DNA of 64,000 nucleotides from Cryobacterium sp. Y57 (GCF_002929505.1 NZ_PJJL01000062.1:58048-122047); one strand, 5' to 3'. Counted from the stretch's first letter, positions 43,132-52,077 are shown. Notes: generated from the letters alone by a model not told the origin. Translations and numbers: made by a program.

Positions 43132-46002
43132 TTACGGACTGATGTGACGGCCCGCATTTCGAGTGCGCAATCGCAGGACCAGCAGGAGTACACCGATCAG
43201 GAACAGCAAGAGTGCAGCGCCGCCGACCGGTATCGTTTCAATCCCCGTGCGGGCGAGTTCGATGGTTTGCTGGGCGACGACTGCGGCCCTGACGGTACCG
43301 GTGCCCGAGTTGACGACCGTAATGGTCTCCGACGATAGCTGCGCGGTCGAGGACGATACGCCGATCATCACAACATGGTGCAGGCCGGACGCTGTTGACT
43401 CGGGAACGGTGACACTCGTTACGATAGAGCCGTTCTGGTCGGCTGTAACGGTGGACAGCAACACGGGTAAGGAGTGCATCCAGACCTGGACGGACTCTCC
43501 GGGATCGAAATCGGCGCCGGTGACAACGAGTGATTCAAATGCACCCTCCGTAACGGTTTGCGCGAGAGTTGTGTTGGCCGGCGGCGTCGTGGCCACGATG
43601 AAACTCTGCCTCGCCGATCGCGCATTGCCGTACGCGTCTTCGGCGGTGACGACGACCACGACGATGCCGTCGTCGAGCGGACCGGGCTCGACAGTCCAGA
43701 TGCCCCCGACCTGGACCGTTGCGCTCAGTACCTGCCCCGCCACAGTGACCGACAGGATCGCGCCGGGCGGGGCATCCGTCGTTCCCGACAGTGTCGGCGT
43801 GGTGTTGCGCGTGCGACCCGTGGGCGCCACGGTCACGGCCACAACGGGAGCAGTCGTGTCGATCGTGAAGATTTGGGCCGAATAAGCGGTGATGTTCGTC
43901 GCGAGGTCCACGACGGTCACCGCTACGGTGTATTCACCGTCAGTGGAGATGTCGGCCGAGGTGACGGACCACGTACCGGCCGCCGTCACGGTCGTCGTGA
44001 GAATCTGGCCGTCGATCATCACTGTCACTGTCGATCCAACAGTGGCAGTCGATGTGCCGACGAAGGTCGGTGCGGGATTGTTGGATGCAGCCGCGCCCCC
44101 ACCGGTGACCGCCACGTCGGGCGCCACGACCACCCGATAGGTCTGGGTTGCCGTGCCGGTGTTGCCGGCCACATCCTGCACTGAAGCGGTAATGGTGTGA
44201 GCTCCGTCAGTGAGGTCCGCAGCCGTCACCGACCACACACCGCTTCCATCAACGCTGGCAGTCAATGTCTGGCCGGCAACGGTCACACTGACCAACGTGC
44301 CGACAAGCGCATCCGTCGTGCCCGAAATAGTCGGCGTCCTGTCGCCGGTGATCACCGCTGCACCTCCCCCAATAACCACGGATGGCGCTTGAGAGTCGAG
44401 CGTCAACGCCAAGTTTGCAGTAGTCCTATTACCCGCCATATCCCTAACCGAAGCGGTAATGGTGTGAGCGCCGTCAGTGAGGTCCGCAGCCGTCACCGAC
44501 CAGACACCATCAACGACAGTCGCCAACAAAGACTGACCCGCCACTATGATCGTCACACCGGTGCCATCGTGCGCATCCGACATCCCCGAAATAGTCGGCG
44601 TGCGATCGCGGACAGTCACCGTCGAACCGCCTGCGATGACAAGCGACGGCGCCGTCGCATCCAGCGTGATGGTCTGATGTGCCGTTCCAGCGACACCAGC
44701 AACAGTGATAGTAACGACGACCGAATAGGCCCCATCAGCTCCAAGGTCGCGCAGATCCACCGACCAGGCACCCGCCATCACCGTTGATGAGACCGTAGTG
44801 CCGCCGACCACGACTGCTACGTTGACGCCGTCTTCCGCGTCAGTAGTGCCGGAAATCGTCGGCGTTGTGTCGTTGGTGAGAAGCGTGTCCCCACCTGTAA
44901 TCATTACGATCGGGACGCCCACGTCGTTGGTCGAAAAGGATTTGCTGATGCGGATGTGGCCGACAATAATGGCGGTGATGGTCCAGGTATAACTGTCCGA
45001 GTCGGTGCGCCTGCCGGCCAAAGTTCCGGCGACGGGATCCAAGTTAATCCCGGGCGGTAATCGGCCCGCTGTCAAGGCCCAGGCCACGTCCTCAGCGCCG
45101 ACCGGTTCACCGTCCGAGGACACGACCGTGAGACCGTCCTTGTATTCCACCCCGTCGGCCATGGTACCGAGGGTCTGATCAGACCAGTCCGTCGTTGCAG
45201 TGCCCGACGGGGCATCGTTGATGATGCGTGCGGCCGCGCTGAGGGTGATCGCTGTTCCCGTCGTGAGCAGCTGGCCGTGCAGTGTCGAGCCTGCCGAGAG
45301 AGTGCCGGCGGTGCCGCCGATGACCCGACCACTGAAGTCGGCATCGGCCCCAATGGTGAACGCCGCCCCGATGAACCAGTAGACGTTGCCGGCCTGCGCA
45401 TCGTTGGCTAAAACCACCCGGGCATTCGCCGCGGTGTCGAAGGCCCCGTGCGGCACCATGATAAAGATGGCGTCGGGGTCGTTCTGCGCGTCGAGAGTGA
45501 CCGTGCCCGTTAGCGTGACATTGCTGTCGGCTGTGTGGATCCCCGGCCGAAGGGTCTTACCGGCCAACTCTCCCGAAAGAATGTAATCTCCGGTCGCGGC
45601 CAGTGCCGCAGTGTGCGCGGCGGTGAGATCGGCCTGTGCTCGCTGCGCCGCAGCATTGTTCAAATTGATTGCGCCCACACCGACGAGCGTCCCGGTATTG
45701 GTGTAGACACCGGTCGGACTGGATACCCCCAGGTCGGCCCCAAAGGTGCCTTCGACCTTCCCTGCATCGCTGATCGTTACAGCCGAATTGCCCAGCACGA
45801 CATACGAGTTTGCAAACCCAAGGTTGGGGCGCGCGGTGACTGCATTAGCCGCCGTGACGCCACTGACGAGCAACGATGCGGTCAAGGCGACCACACCGAC
45901 GGCGCCGGACCATCTCACTGCGATCGCTGTCCGTGGCGGTCGGGCGGAGTGTCGGGGACCACGAACCGGTGGCATGCCGATCAGTGAAATGCGGAGCGTC
46001 AT
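43132..46002 (-). CDS. Wall-anchored ice-binding protein (DUF3494) with Ig-like repeats
   Basis: A 956-residue secreted protein. After a long signal peptide (cleavage near AANA, about residue 54) comes a DUF3494 ice-binding domain (about residues 60–264) with the typical LGFANSYVVLGNSAVTISDAG start and VYWFIGAAFTIGADADFSG core. A putative-Ig (He_PIG-like) segment LPPGINLDPVAGTLAG follows, then five Ig-like repeats of about 88 residues (TPTISGTTDA … GAWSV … DGAYSV). The end is a sortase-like LARTG, a hydrophobic helix and a basic tail. Such proteins bind ice and can hold cells to it; anchoring is inferred from the tail. The ATG at 46002 is preferred to a TTG at 46020. Confidence 0.92.
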   Translation of the reverse strand: MTLRISLIGMPPVRGPRHSARPPRTAIAVRWSGAVGVVALTASLLVSGVTAANAVTARPNLGFANSYVVLGNSAVTISDAGKVEGTFGADLGVSSPTGVYTNTGTLVGVGAINLNNAAAQRAQADLTAAHTAALAATGDYILSGELAGKTLRPGIHTADSNVTLTGTVTLDAQNDPDAIFIMVPHGAFDTAANARVVLANDAQAGNVYWFIGAAFTIGADADFSGRVIGGTAGTLSAGSTLHGQLLTTGTAITLSAAARIINDAPSGTATTDWSDQTLGTMADGVEYKDGLTVVSSDGEPVGAEDVAWALTAGRLPPGINLDPVAGTLAGRRTDSDSYTWTITAIIVGHIRISKSFSTNDVGVPIVMITGGDTLLTNDTTPTISGTTDAEDGVNVAVVVGGTTVSSTVMAGAWSVDLRDLGADGAYSVVVTITVAGVAGTAHQTITLDATAPSLVIAGGSTVTVRDRTPTISGMSDAHDGTGVTIIVAGQSLLATVVDGVWSVTAADLTDGAHTITASVRDMAGNRTTANLALTLDSQAPSVVIGGGAAVITGDRTPTISGTTDALVGTLVSVTVAGQTLTASVDGSGVWSVTAADLTDGAHTITASVQDVAGNTGTATQTYRVVVAPDVAVTGGGAAASNNPAPTFVGTSTATVGSTVTVMIDGQILTTTVTAAGTWSVTSADISTDGEYTVAVTVVDLATNITAYSAQIFTIDTTAPVVAVTVAPTGRTRNTTPTLSGTTDAPPGAILSVTVAGQVLSATVQVGGIWTVEPGPLDDGIVVVVVTAEDAYGNARSARQSFIVATTPPANTTLAQTVTEGAFESLVVTGADFDPGESVQVWMHSLPVLLSTVTADQNGSIVTSVTVPESTASGLHHVVMIGVSSSTAQLSSETITVVNSGTGTVRAAVVAQQTIELARTGIETIPVGGAALLLFLIGVLLLVLRLRTRNAGRHISP
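44183..44507. repeat. Near-identical DNA segments in adjacent Ig-like repeats
   Basis: A stretch of about 58 bases at 44183–44240 reappears at 44450–44507 with only a couple of differences, 267 bp apart (89 codons). It encodes the SVTAADLTDGAHTITAS core of two adjacent Ig-like domains; the other repeats are much more diverged. Confidence 0.8.
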
Positions 46003-46020
46003 AGTGCGTGCTTTCGTCAA

Positions 46021-46432
46021 AGTACGCCAGCCTTCGTGGGGATATCCCGGAGGGCAATGAGTCAGCGAACTGCCATGTCTTTAGCTTGACGTAATTACAC
46101 ACATTTACTCTGCTCTGGAATCACCCAATAAGGGGGAAGAACACGAGTTCATGCACGCCCCGCCATCTAGCCTCGCCCCGTCGGCGGCAAGCGCACGGCC
46201 CGCAGTCAGCCTTAGGCGCTGGTGCGCTCCAGACGGCGACGCACGATCAGAATCAGCGCGCCCCGACCAACAGGAGGACGGCAGCCCCGCCGATTGGAGC
46301 AAGGTTTGGGTGGTCACCGTACCGACCACGTCATCGCCGATGGTTACCGGCCGAAGGCACGACGCTCAGGTTGTTGCGACAGAAGCTGTCGTTCGTCTTC
46401 GGAGTCTCACCTGGTGTCCCACGGCACCGATC
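46021..46432. other. Gap between the ice-binding gene and the methyltransferase
   Basis: It contains the promoter region of the ice-binding gene, a decayed wall-sorting signal at 46212–46320, and the upstream region of the methyltransferase promoter. No intact gene is supported. Confidence 0.6.
46212..46320 (-). pseudogene. Remnant of a surface protein's C-terminal sorting signal
   Basis: On the minus strand one frame reads APIGGAAVLLLVGAR then a stop. The next frame reads GALILIVRRRLERTSA then a stop at 46212. Joined by one frameshift they make a Gly-rich start, a hydrophobic helix and an Arg-rich tail, the end of a typical sortase substrate and similar to the end of the neighbouring ice-binding protein. 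No intact LPxTG-like motif remains upstream. It is probably the tail of a lost surface-protein gene. Confidence 0.4.
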
Positions 46433-46438
46433 TATAAT
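46433..46438 (+). promoter_or_regulatory. Consensus -10 box TATAAT
   Basis: A perfect TATAAT in an otherwise GC-rich region. The start of transcription is expected at about 46445, two bases before the ATG of a seven-residue upstream frame. Confidence 0.65.
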
Positions 46439-46446
46439 TGGCGGTT

Positions 46447-46470
46447 ATGACTATGCCCCGGGTTCGATGA
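46447..46470 (+). CDS. Seven-residue upstream frame MTMPRVR coupled to the methyltransferase
   Basis: It begins about 2 nt after the expected transcription start, so it would be almost leaderless. Its TGA overlaps the ATG of the methyltransferase gene (ATGA at 46467–46470). The main ATG has no clear Shine-Dalgarno, so termination and restart after this short frame could be how the gene is translated. Confidence 0.45.
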   Translation: MTMPRVR

Positions 46471-47588
46471 CGGCCACCGACTACATCAACTGGTCTGACG
46501 TTGGTCGACCGGTCACCGCCCTGTGGAGATCAGCTAACGGCGCACCGGCCCCGAAACGAGTCGAGCCGGTCGACGACACGATCACAGCGGATGCGGCCTA
46601 CCGGCTAGCCTCGCAGGGCGTCGCAATGCTCTGGACAGGAGACTTTCAGAACGCCCGCCAAATTCTGACAGCCCTGGAGCACCGCACCAGGCCTCGCCCG
46701 GATCACAGCGAGCGCAGCACCGCCGACCTGTTCTACCGCTATCGGCAGAACCGTTCGCACCGGGCCCGGATTCTCGGACTGCTTCTCGTTCCGCTCGCTG
46801 TCGGCAACACGATCGGGCTGCGCCGCGCGCCGGACGTTCACGCTGCCACGGTCGCCGCCTACGGCAGCATCACCGAGGCATCCGTTGTGTCGCTGCACGA
46901 GGTGCTCGGCACGATCGGCGCCCATCAGTGGCGAACCACAGGCATTCCCGTTGCCGCGTTAAATGCCAATATCTATCCGCATTACGGCACATTCTTCCCG
47001 GTGCGCAGCGAGTACGTCGATCTCGTGGCGAGCGCTCCCCTGGCCGCGCCACAGCTTGCCTTCGATATCGGTACCGGCACCGGGGTGCTCGCAGCAGTAC
47101 TCGCAACCCGGGGCGTGCCGCGTGTGGTCGCGACCGATCTCGAACCGCGTGCGGTCGCATCCGCTCGAGAAACGGTATCGCTTCTCAAACTCGATGGGCG
47201 GGTTGAGGTTCAGCTGACCGATCTGTTTCCGGAGGGGAAGGCTGATCTCATTGTCTGCAATCCACCGTGGATTCCGGCGACCGCACACTCGCTGCTCGAT
47301 GCGGCCGTCTACGACCCTGGATCTCGCATGCTCAAGGGATTTCTGGCCGGCGTGCTCGACCATCTGGAGCCGCACGGTGAGGTCTGGTTGGTCCTGTCCG
47401 ATTTCGCTGAGCTGGTGGGGCTGCGCTCCCGCGGCGACCTTCTGAACCTGATCGATGCGGCCGGCCTGCGCGTGATCGGTGCACTCGAAGCGCCCGCCAG
47501 ACACGCGAGAGCGACCGACACGAACGACCCGCTGCACGCGGTGCGAGCGAACGAGGTCACCTCTCTCTGGCGCCTCTGCGCCAGCTAA
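46467..47588 (+). CDS. SAM-dependent methyltransferase, N5-glutamine/HemK-like
   Basis: A 373-residue protein. The C-terminal half is a class I methyltransferase with LAFDIGTGTGVLAAVLATRG (SAM loop, about residue 195) and LIVCNPPWIPATAHS, an NPPW version of the NPPY motif used to methylate planar nitrogens. The N-terminal 180 residues are of unknown fold. The target may be a nucleic acid or a protein glutamine. The start at 46467 overlaps a small upstream frame; the longer frame from 46371 starts before the TATAAT box and is rejected. Confidence 0.85.
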   Translation: MTATDYINWSDVGRPVTALWRSANGAPAPKRVEPVDDTITADAAYRLASQGVAMLWTGDFQNARQILTALEHRTRPRPDHSERSTADLFYRYRQNRSHRARILGLLLVPLAVGNTIGLRRAPDVHAATVAAYGSITEASVVSLHEVLGTIGAHQWRTTGIPVAALNANIYPHYGTFFPVRSEYVDLVASAPLAAPQLAFDIGTGTGVLAAVLATRGVPRVVATDLEPRAVASARETVSLLKLDGRVEVQLTDLFPEGKADLIVCNPPWIPATAHSLLDAAVYDPGSRMLKGFLAGVLDHLEPHGEVWLVLSDFAELVGLRSRGDLLNLIDAAGLRVIGALEAPARHARATDTNDPLHAVRANEVTSLWRLCAS

Positions 47589-47629
47589 TCCCCGCGCTGG
47601 GCACTAATCGAGGTCGGGCTCCAACGGAA

Positions 47630-48187
47630 TCAGCGGTCATCCGGCAGGGTACAGACGTGTCCGTCCGCATCGATGGGCATGCCGCACAAGGCACAAATAG
47701 GTCGACCAGCCCCCACGATCTCCCGGGTGCGCATCGCAAAAGCTTGGGCGGTGCCCACCGGGATACGCACGAGCAGCGTTTCCGTCGAATCCAGGCTGAC
47801 CGCGTCGAAGTCATCCTCGTCGGCGACCTCACTGTCTATCAGCGGAAAAGCCTCGATCACGATCTGCGCACTGCGCGGATCCCAGCCGAGGGTCATCGTG
47901 CCGGTGCGGAACTGCTCATCAAACGGCTGCTCCAGGGGGTCGTTGTCGACCAGTTCGATAGGTGTTGCCGTCGGCACACTGAACGGGTTGCCGTCGTGCG
48001 TCATGAGCTGCTCGAGCATTTCGTCGATCTTCTCCGCGAGCAGAGCGGATTGTTGTTTTTCCAGGGCAATGCTGACAATTTGAGCGCCGCTACGCACCTG
48101 TAGGTAAAACGTGCGTGATCCGGGCACGCCGACGGTGCCGATGACAACGCGATCCGGCCAGTCGAATTCGTGAACGATTATGGGCAT
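47630..48187 (-). CDS. DUF3090 family protein
   Basis: A 185-residue actinobacterial protein. The N-terminus (MPIIVHEFDWPDRVVIGTVG) and the C-terminal CALCGMPIDADGHVC, a likely zinc site, are typical of DUF3090. It starts 9 nt after the histidine phosphatase gene, and the pair is commonly found together. Function unknown. Confidence 0.88.
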   Translation of the reverse strand: MPIIVHEFDWPDRVVIGTVGVPGSRTFYLQVRSGAQIVSIALEKQQSALLAEKIDEMLEQLMTHDGNPFSVPTATPIELVDNDPLEQPFDEQFRTGTMTLGWDPRSAQIVIEAFPLIDSEVADEDDFDAVSLDSTETLLVRIPVGTAQAFAMRTREIVGAGRPICALCGMPIDADGHVCTLPDDR

Positions 48188-48196
48188 GTGAGCATT

Positions 48197-48904
48197 TTAT
48201 GAGCGCACGGCTTGTGGCGCAGCGTGGCCGGACCCACCGCCCACCGGCGCGTCGGCCCCCAGAGCACTCGAGCGCAGCCAGGACAGGTCTCCGGAATCGG
48301 TATTGGTGGCAAACACGTTCGGACGATGGGGCCCGTAGCGCACGATCGACGCCGAGGCCGGACCGACAGAAATGCGCTGAAACAAGTCCAGGTGCATGCC
48401 GAGCGCGTCGGCCAGAATCGATTTGATGATGTCGCCGTGGCTGACCGCCACCCACACGGCGTCCGGCCCGAATTCCGCCTCGATCCGTGCGTCGTGGCGC
48501 CGGATGGCGGCGACCGACCGGGCTTGCATGGTCGCCATCGATTCTCCGCCGGGAAAGATGACGGCTGACGGTTGCGCCTGCACGACCGGCCACAGTTTCT
48601 CCAAGGCAAGCTCGCTGAGCGATCGGCCCTGCCACTGCCCGTAATCGCACTCCGTGATGTCCGCATCCTCGGTCGTCGCCGGGGATCCCGCCTGATGCTG
48701 CAGAATCAGGGCCGAGGTCTGCTGGCAGCGTTCCAGCGGGCTCGAGACTAAACCGACCAGTGGAACGGCAGCGAGCCGCTTTCCGGTGCGAGCGGCTTGG
48801 TCACGCCCCACTTGGTCGAGCCCGACCCCGGGAGTTCGTCCGGCCAACATACCGGTGGCATTTGCTGTGGTGCGACCGTGCCGCACAAGAATGACTGTGG
48901 CCAT
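48197..48904 (-). CDS. Histidine phosphatase family protein
   Basis: A 235-residue phosphoglycerate mutase-like phosphatase. The catalytic motif VRHGRTTANA is at residue 7, then SSPLERCQQTSAL, GGESMATMQAR and the second histidine in WVAVSHGDIIKS. The MSMEG-type neighbour DUF3090 suggests a conserved unit with unknown substrate. The ATG at 48904 begins directly before the family sequence; the open frame upstream runs through the tRNA gene and is discarded. Confidence 0.92.
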   Translation of the reverse strand: MATVILVRHGRTTANATGMLAGRTPGVGLDQVGRDQAARTGKRLAAVPLVGLVSSPLERCQQTSALILQHQAGSPATTEDADITECDYGQWQGRSLSELALEKLWPVVQAQPSAVIFPGGESMATMQARSVAAIRRHDARIEAEFGPDAVWVAVSHGDIIKSILADALGMHLDLFQRISVGPASASIVRYGPHRPNVFATNTDSGDLSWLRSSALGADAPVGGGSGHAAPQAVRS

Positions 48905-48982
48905 GCCTACGAGCCTATACAGGAGCACTGACGCCGTGAACCAGAAAAGCCCGGCACCTGTGAAGAGTGGGCGACCGGGCAA

Positions 48983-49058
48983 TGGTGACCCCAGCGGGAT
49001 TCGAACCCGCGTTACCGCCGTGAGAGGGCGATGTCCTAGGCCGCTAAACGATGGGGCC
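48983..49058 (-). tRNA. tRNA-Glu (anticodon CTC)
   Basis: A 76-nt cloverleaf including an encoded CCA end. The acceptor arms are ggcccca and tggggtc, the anticodon stem-loop is cgccctctcacggcg with CTC in the loop, and the T arm is gcgggttcgaatcccgc. The purine-rich D arm reads ttagcggcctagga. It is transcribed on the minus strand ahead of the histidine phosphatase gene. Confidence 0.97.
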
Positions 49059-49197
49059 GTTTTTGCAACTTTCCGAGTATGCCACATGAAGGAGTGGTCT
49101 TCCAAACTGAGCACACGCGGCGCGCCGTAGCGGCTGCCGATCATTCAAGAAAGTGGATGCTGTTGCGCCACGACTCGAATCGGGGTTAGCTCAGGGC

Positions 49198-49848
49198 ATG
49201 AAACTGACCAAGCTGGAGCATGCTGCCCTGATCATCGAACTCGCCGGCAAGAAGCTCTACATCGACCCGGGTTCGTTCACCACTGCACTTTCGCGCACGG
49301 CCGGCACCGTGGCCGTAGTCATCACCCACGAACACGCCGACCACTGGACCCCGGAACAACTGGGCCGCATCATCGAAATGAACTCCGATCTGCGCATCTT
49401 TGCGCCGGCTGGCGTTACGCGCGCCATTGCCGCTTTCAACGCTGATCTCGAAATCACGACGGTGCAGGCCGGTGACGTGATAGGAGTCGACCCGTTCACC
49501 CTGCGTTTCTTCGGCGCCACCCATGCGGTGATCCATGAATCGATCCCGGTTATCGACAACGTCGGAGTTCTCGTCAATGACGAGCTCTACTACGCCGGTG
49601 ACGCTTTCACCATTCCCGAGGGGGTCGAGGTCGGCACGCTCGCCGTTCCGGCCGCGGCGCCATGGATGAAAATCAGCGAGGCGATGGACTATATTTTCGC
49701 GATCAAACCCAAGCGCAGCTTTCCCACCCATGAGATGCTGCTCTCTCGCGCCGGGAAAGACCTGTCCAATGCGAGATTCCAGAATGTCACCCAACTCAGC
49801 GGTGGTGAGTTTTTTCCCCTTGAACCGGGCGACAGCCTTGACCTGTAG
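49198..49848 (+). CDS. Metallo-beta-lactamase-fold hydrolase (UlaG-like)
   Basis: A 216-residue protein with the metal-binding motif THEHADHW near residue 43, a later histidine in FGATHAVIHESI, and the acid in LYYAGDAF. The compact size fits the UlaG-like or L-ascorbate-6-phosphate lactonase-like group. The substrate is unknown. The ATG at 49198 starts the family sequence; there is no obvious Shine-Dalgarno. Confidence 0.88.
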   Translation: MKLTKLEHAALIIELAGKKLYIDPGSFTTALSRTAGTVAVVITHEHADHWTPEQLGRIIEMNSDLRIFAPAGVTRAIAAFNADLEITTVQAGDVIGVDPFTLRFFGATHAVIHESIPVIDNVGVLVNDELYYAGDAFTIPEGVEVGTLAVPAAAPWMKISEAMDYIFAIKPKRSFPTHEMLLSRAGKDLSNARFQNVTQLSGGEFFPLEPGDSLDL

Positions 49849-49899
49849 ACCGACTAGGGGCGCAGCATCCTCTGGGAAACGGCCCGCTGTCAGTAAATG

Positions 49900-49934
49900 T
49901 GCAGTGACTGCAATTTAGAGTGCAGTTATTGCAC
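49900..49934. promoter_or_regulatory. Two tandem operators for the ABC–TetR operon
   Basis: Site 1, TGCAGT-G-ACTGCA (49900–49912), is a perfect odd-length palindrome. Site 2, GTGCAGTTATTGCAC (49920–49934), is the same palindrome with one mismatch. Their centres are 21 bp apart, two helical turns. A tagagt -10-like hexamer lies between them. The transcript encodes an ABC exporter and a TetR regulator, the likely ligand-responsive repressor of these sites. Confidence 0.65.
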
Positions 49935-49972
49935 GTGTGGCCTGTGAGGTCACCAGGAGCGAGGGATGCGCG

Positions 49973-50728
49973 ATGGACTCCGAGTGGGTAATTGATGCAC
50001 AAGGCCTGGAAAAATCCTATGGGTCGGGTACGAGCCGGTTCGACGCGCTGAAAGGGGTGTCCGTTCAGATCAAGACCGGGGAGACCGTGGCGATCGTCGG
50101 AAAGAGCGGGTCCGGTAAGTCGACCCTCATGCACCTGCTCGCCCTGCTCGACGAGCCCGATAAGGGGTCGTTACAGGTTGCCGGCGCAGACGCCAAGTCA
50201 CTCTCCAAGCGCGCGGTCAACGAGCTGCGCAACAAGGAGCTCGGCTTCGTCTTTCAGCAGTTCTTTCTCACCCCCAACGTGAGCGTGCTCGACAACGTCA
50301 TTCTGCCGCTCAAGATTGCCGGCATGGGCGTCAAGGAACGTCGCCGTCGCGGCATGGAAGTTCTCGAACAGCTCGAACTGGCCGACAAAGCCAGCAACAA
50401 GGCCACGACCCTGTCGGGCGGCCAAAAGCAGCGCGTCGTGATCGGTCGCGCCCTGGTGAATACACCACGGGTGATCTTCGCCGACGAACCCACCGGAAAC
50501 CTTGACACCGCCACCGGCACCGTAGTCGAAGACATCCTGTTCGAGCTCAATCGCAGCCAGGGCATCACGCTCGTCATCGTCACCCACGACGAGGAACTCG
50601 CCGCCCGCTGCGACCGCCAGATCTATATTCGCGACGGACTGGTCGTGTCTCACGCCGGTCCGATGCACACCGGGGCGCACGCGCTGCACACCCCCGAAGC
50701 GCTGACCACCGCCGGAGGCGCAGCATGA
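49973..50728 (+). CDS. ABC transporter ATP-binding protein, MacB/LolD type
   Basis: A 251-residue ATPase with Walker A GKSGSGKSTLMHLLALLD, Q-loop FVFQQFFLTPNVSV, signature LSGGQKQRVVIGRAL, Walker B VIFADEPTGNLD and TLVIVTHDEELAARC. This is the MacB/LolD/FtsE group of mechanotransmitting transporters. The ATG at 49973 has gaggga 8 nt upstream; it overlaps the permease start (ATGA). Confidence 0.94.
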   Translation: MDSEWVIDAQGLEKSYGSGTSRFDALKGVSVQIKTGETVAIVGKSGSGKSTLMHLLALLDEPDKGSLQVAGADAKSLSKRAVNELRNKELGFVFQQFFLTPNVSVLDNVILPLKIAGMGVKERRRRGMEVLEQLELADKASNKATTLSGGQKQRVVIGRALVNTPRVIFADEPTGNLDTATGTVVEDILFELNRSQGITLVIVTHDEELAARCDRQIYIRDGLVVSHAGPMHTGAHALHTPEALTTAGGAA

Positions 50729-52017
50729 GAGCCCAAGACCTCGTCACCACCGCGATCTCCAACACTTTTCGCAGCAAGCTTCGCACGACGCTGACCGTTC
50801 TGGCCATCTTCGTCGGAGCCTTCACTCTCACACTCACCAATGCCGTCGGCGCCGGCGTCAGCCAGTATGTCGACGCTCAGGTAGGCGCCCTCGGCTCCCC
50901 CGACGTGTTTATCATCACGCAGGCGACTGACGCCACGACAGCCGGCGACGGCCCGGTCAAGTACGACCCGAAGAGTTCAGCCTCTGTCTCCAGCCAACAG
51001 GGTCCGCCCGGCACGACAACCAAAGCGCTGACAGACTCCGACCTCACCAAGATTGGCGAGACCGCGGGCATTGTGTCGGTCGATCCGATTCGCGCAGTTC
51101 AGCCCGACTACATCGAGTCCGGCACCGGTTCGCAGTACGAGTTCAGCATCAACGCCACCTCCGCCGTCACCACGGCCGACCTCACAGCTGGTGCGCAACT
51201 CGACGGCGGCGCCAGTGACGCGCAACTCGTACTGCCTGACACCTTCGTGACCCCGCTCGGGTTCGCGTCGGCGGACGACGCGGTGGGGGCATCCGTGTCG
51301 ATTGGCATCACCGACATTCTCGGCGCGAAGCACACCGTGCAGGCCACCGTCGTCGGCGTCTCGCTCGAGAGCCTGCTTGCTGCGGGCGCCGGAGCCAACG
51401 ACGCGCTGATTGCCGCGCTGGCCGACGCGCAGTCCGGCGGCATCGCCACCGCCGTCACGAGTTACGGCGTAGCTGTGGCTCACTTCGACACAAGCCTGTC
51501 AGCGGATGCTGTCACCGCCCTCAAAGCTGACCTCGCCACCCAGAATTACACCGCGCGCACCATCGCAGACCAGCTGGGCGCCGTGCAGACGGTGATCAAC
51601 GGCATCGTCGGGGTGCTCAACGCTTTCGCCGTCATTGCTCTGATCGCGGCGGCATTCGGCATTATCAACACCCTGCTGATGAGCGTGCAGGAGCGCACCC
51701 GTGAGATCGGCCTGATGAAGGCCATGGGCATGAGCGGCGGCAAGGTCTACACCCTGTTCAGCCTTGAAGCGGTCGTCATCGGATTCCTCGGCAGCGCCAT
51801 CGGTGCCGGTGTGGCGATCGGGCTCGGCTCCGCCTTGAGCGCCGTCCTGTCGCAGGGGTTGCTCTCGGGGTTACCGGGATTGAACATTCTCTTGTTTGAG
51901 CCGGCATCTGTGGCTTTCGTCATCCTGCTGGTCATGGCGATCGCCTTCCTCTCTGGCACCCTGCCGGCTCAGCGGGCGGCAAAGCAGAACCCGATCGAGT
52001 CGCTGCGATACGAGTAG
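50725..52017 (+). CDS. ABC transporter permease, FtsX/MacB type
   Basis: A 430-residue permease with one N-terminal helix (about residues 20–40), a large extracytoplasmic domain (about 50–290) and three C-terminal helices. The FtsX signature FGIINTLLMSVQERTREIGLMKAMGMSGGKV links helices 2 and 3. With the ATPase it would export peptides, lipids or drugs, or transduce a signal. The TetR gene follows within 61 bp. Confidence 0.93.
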   Translation: MRAQDLVTTAISNTFRSKLRTTLTVLAIFVGAFTLTLTNAVGAGVSQYVDAQVGALGSPDVFIITQATDATTAGDGPVKYDPKSSASVSSQQGPPGTTTKALTDSDLTKIGETAGIVSVDPIRAVQPDYIESGTGSQYEFSINATSAVTTADLTAGAQLDGGASDAQLVLPDTFVTPLGFASADDAVGASVSIGITDILGAKHTVQATVVGVSLESLLAAGAGANDALIAALADAQSGGIATAVTSYGVAVAHFDTSLSADAVTALKADLATQNYTARTIADQLGAVQTVINGIVGVLNAFAVIALIAAAFGIINTLLMSVQERTREIGLMKAMGMSGGKVYTLFSLEAVVIGFLGSAIGAGVAIGLGSALSAVLSQGLLSGLPGLNILLFEPASVAFVILLVMAIAFLSGTLPAQRAAKQNPIESLRYE

Positions 52018-52077
52018 CACCCCTGAGCAACAGGACGAGGCATGACCGACACCCCCACGCCACGCACCTAGGCACCC

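Noticed and set aside
52042..52071. Nine-residue frame MTDTPTPRT as a separate gene
   Set aside because: It is more likely the original or a reinitiation start of the TetR gene than an independent peptide; recorded with that gene.
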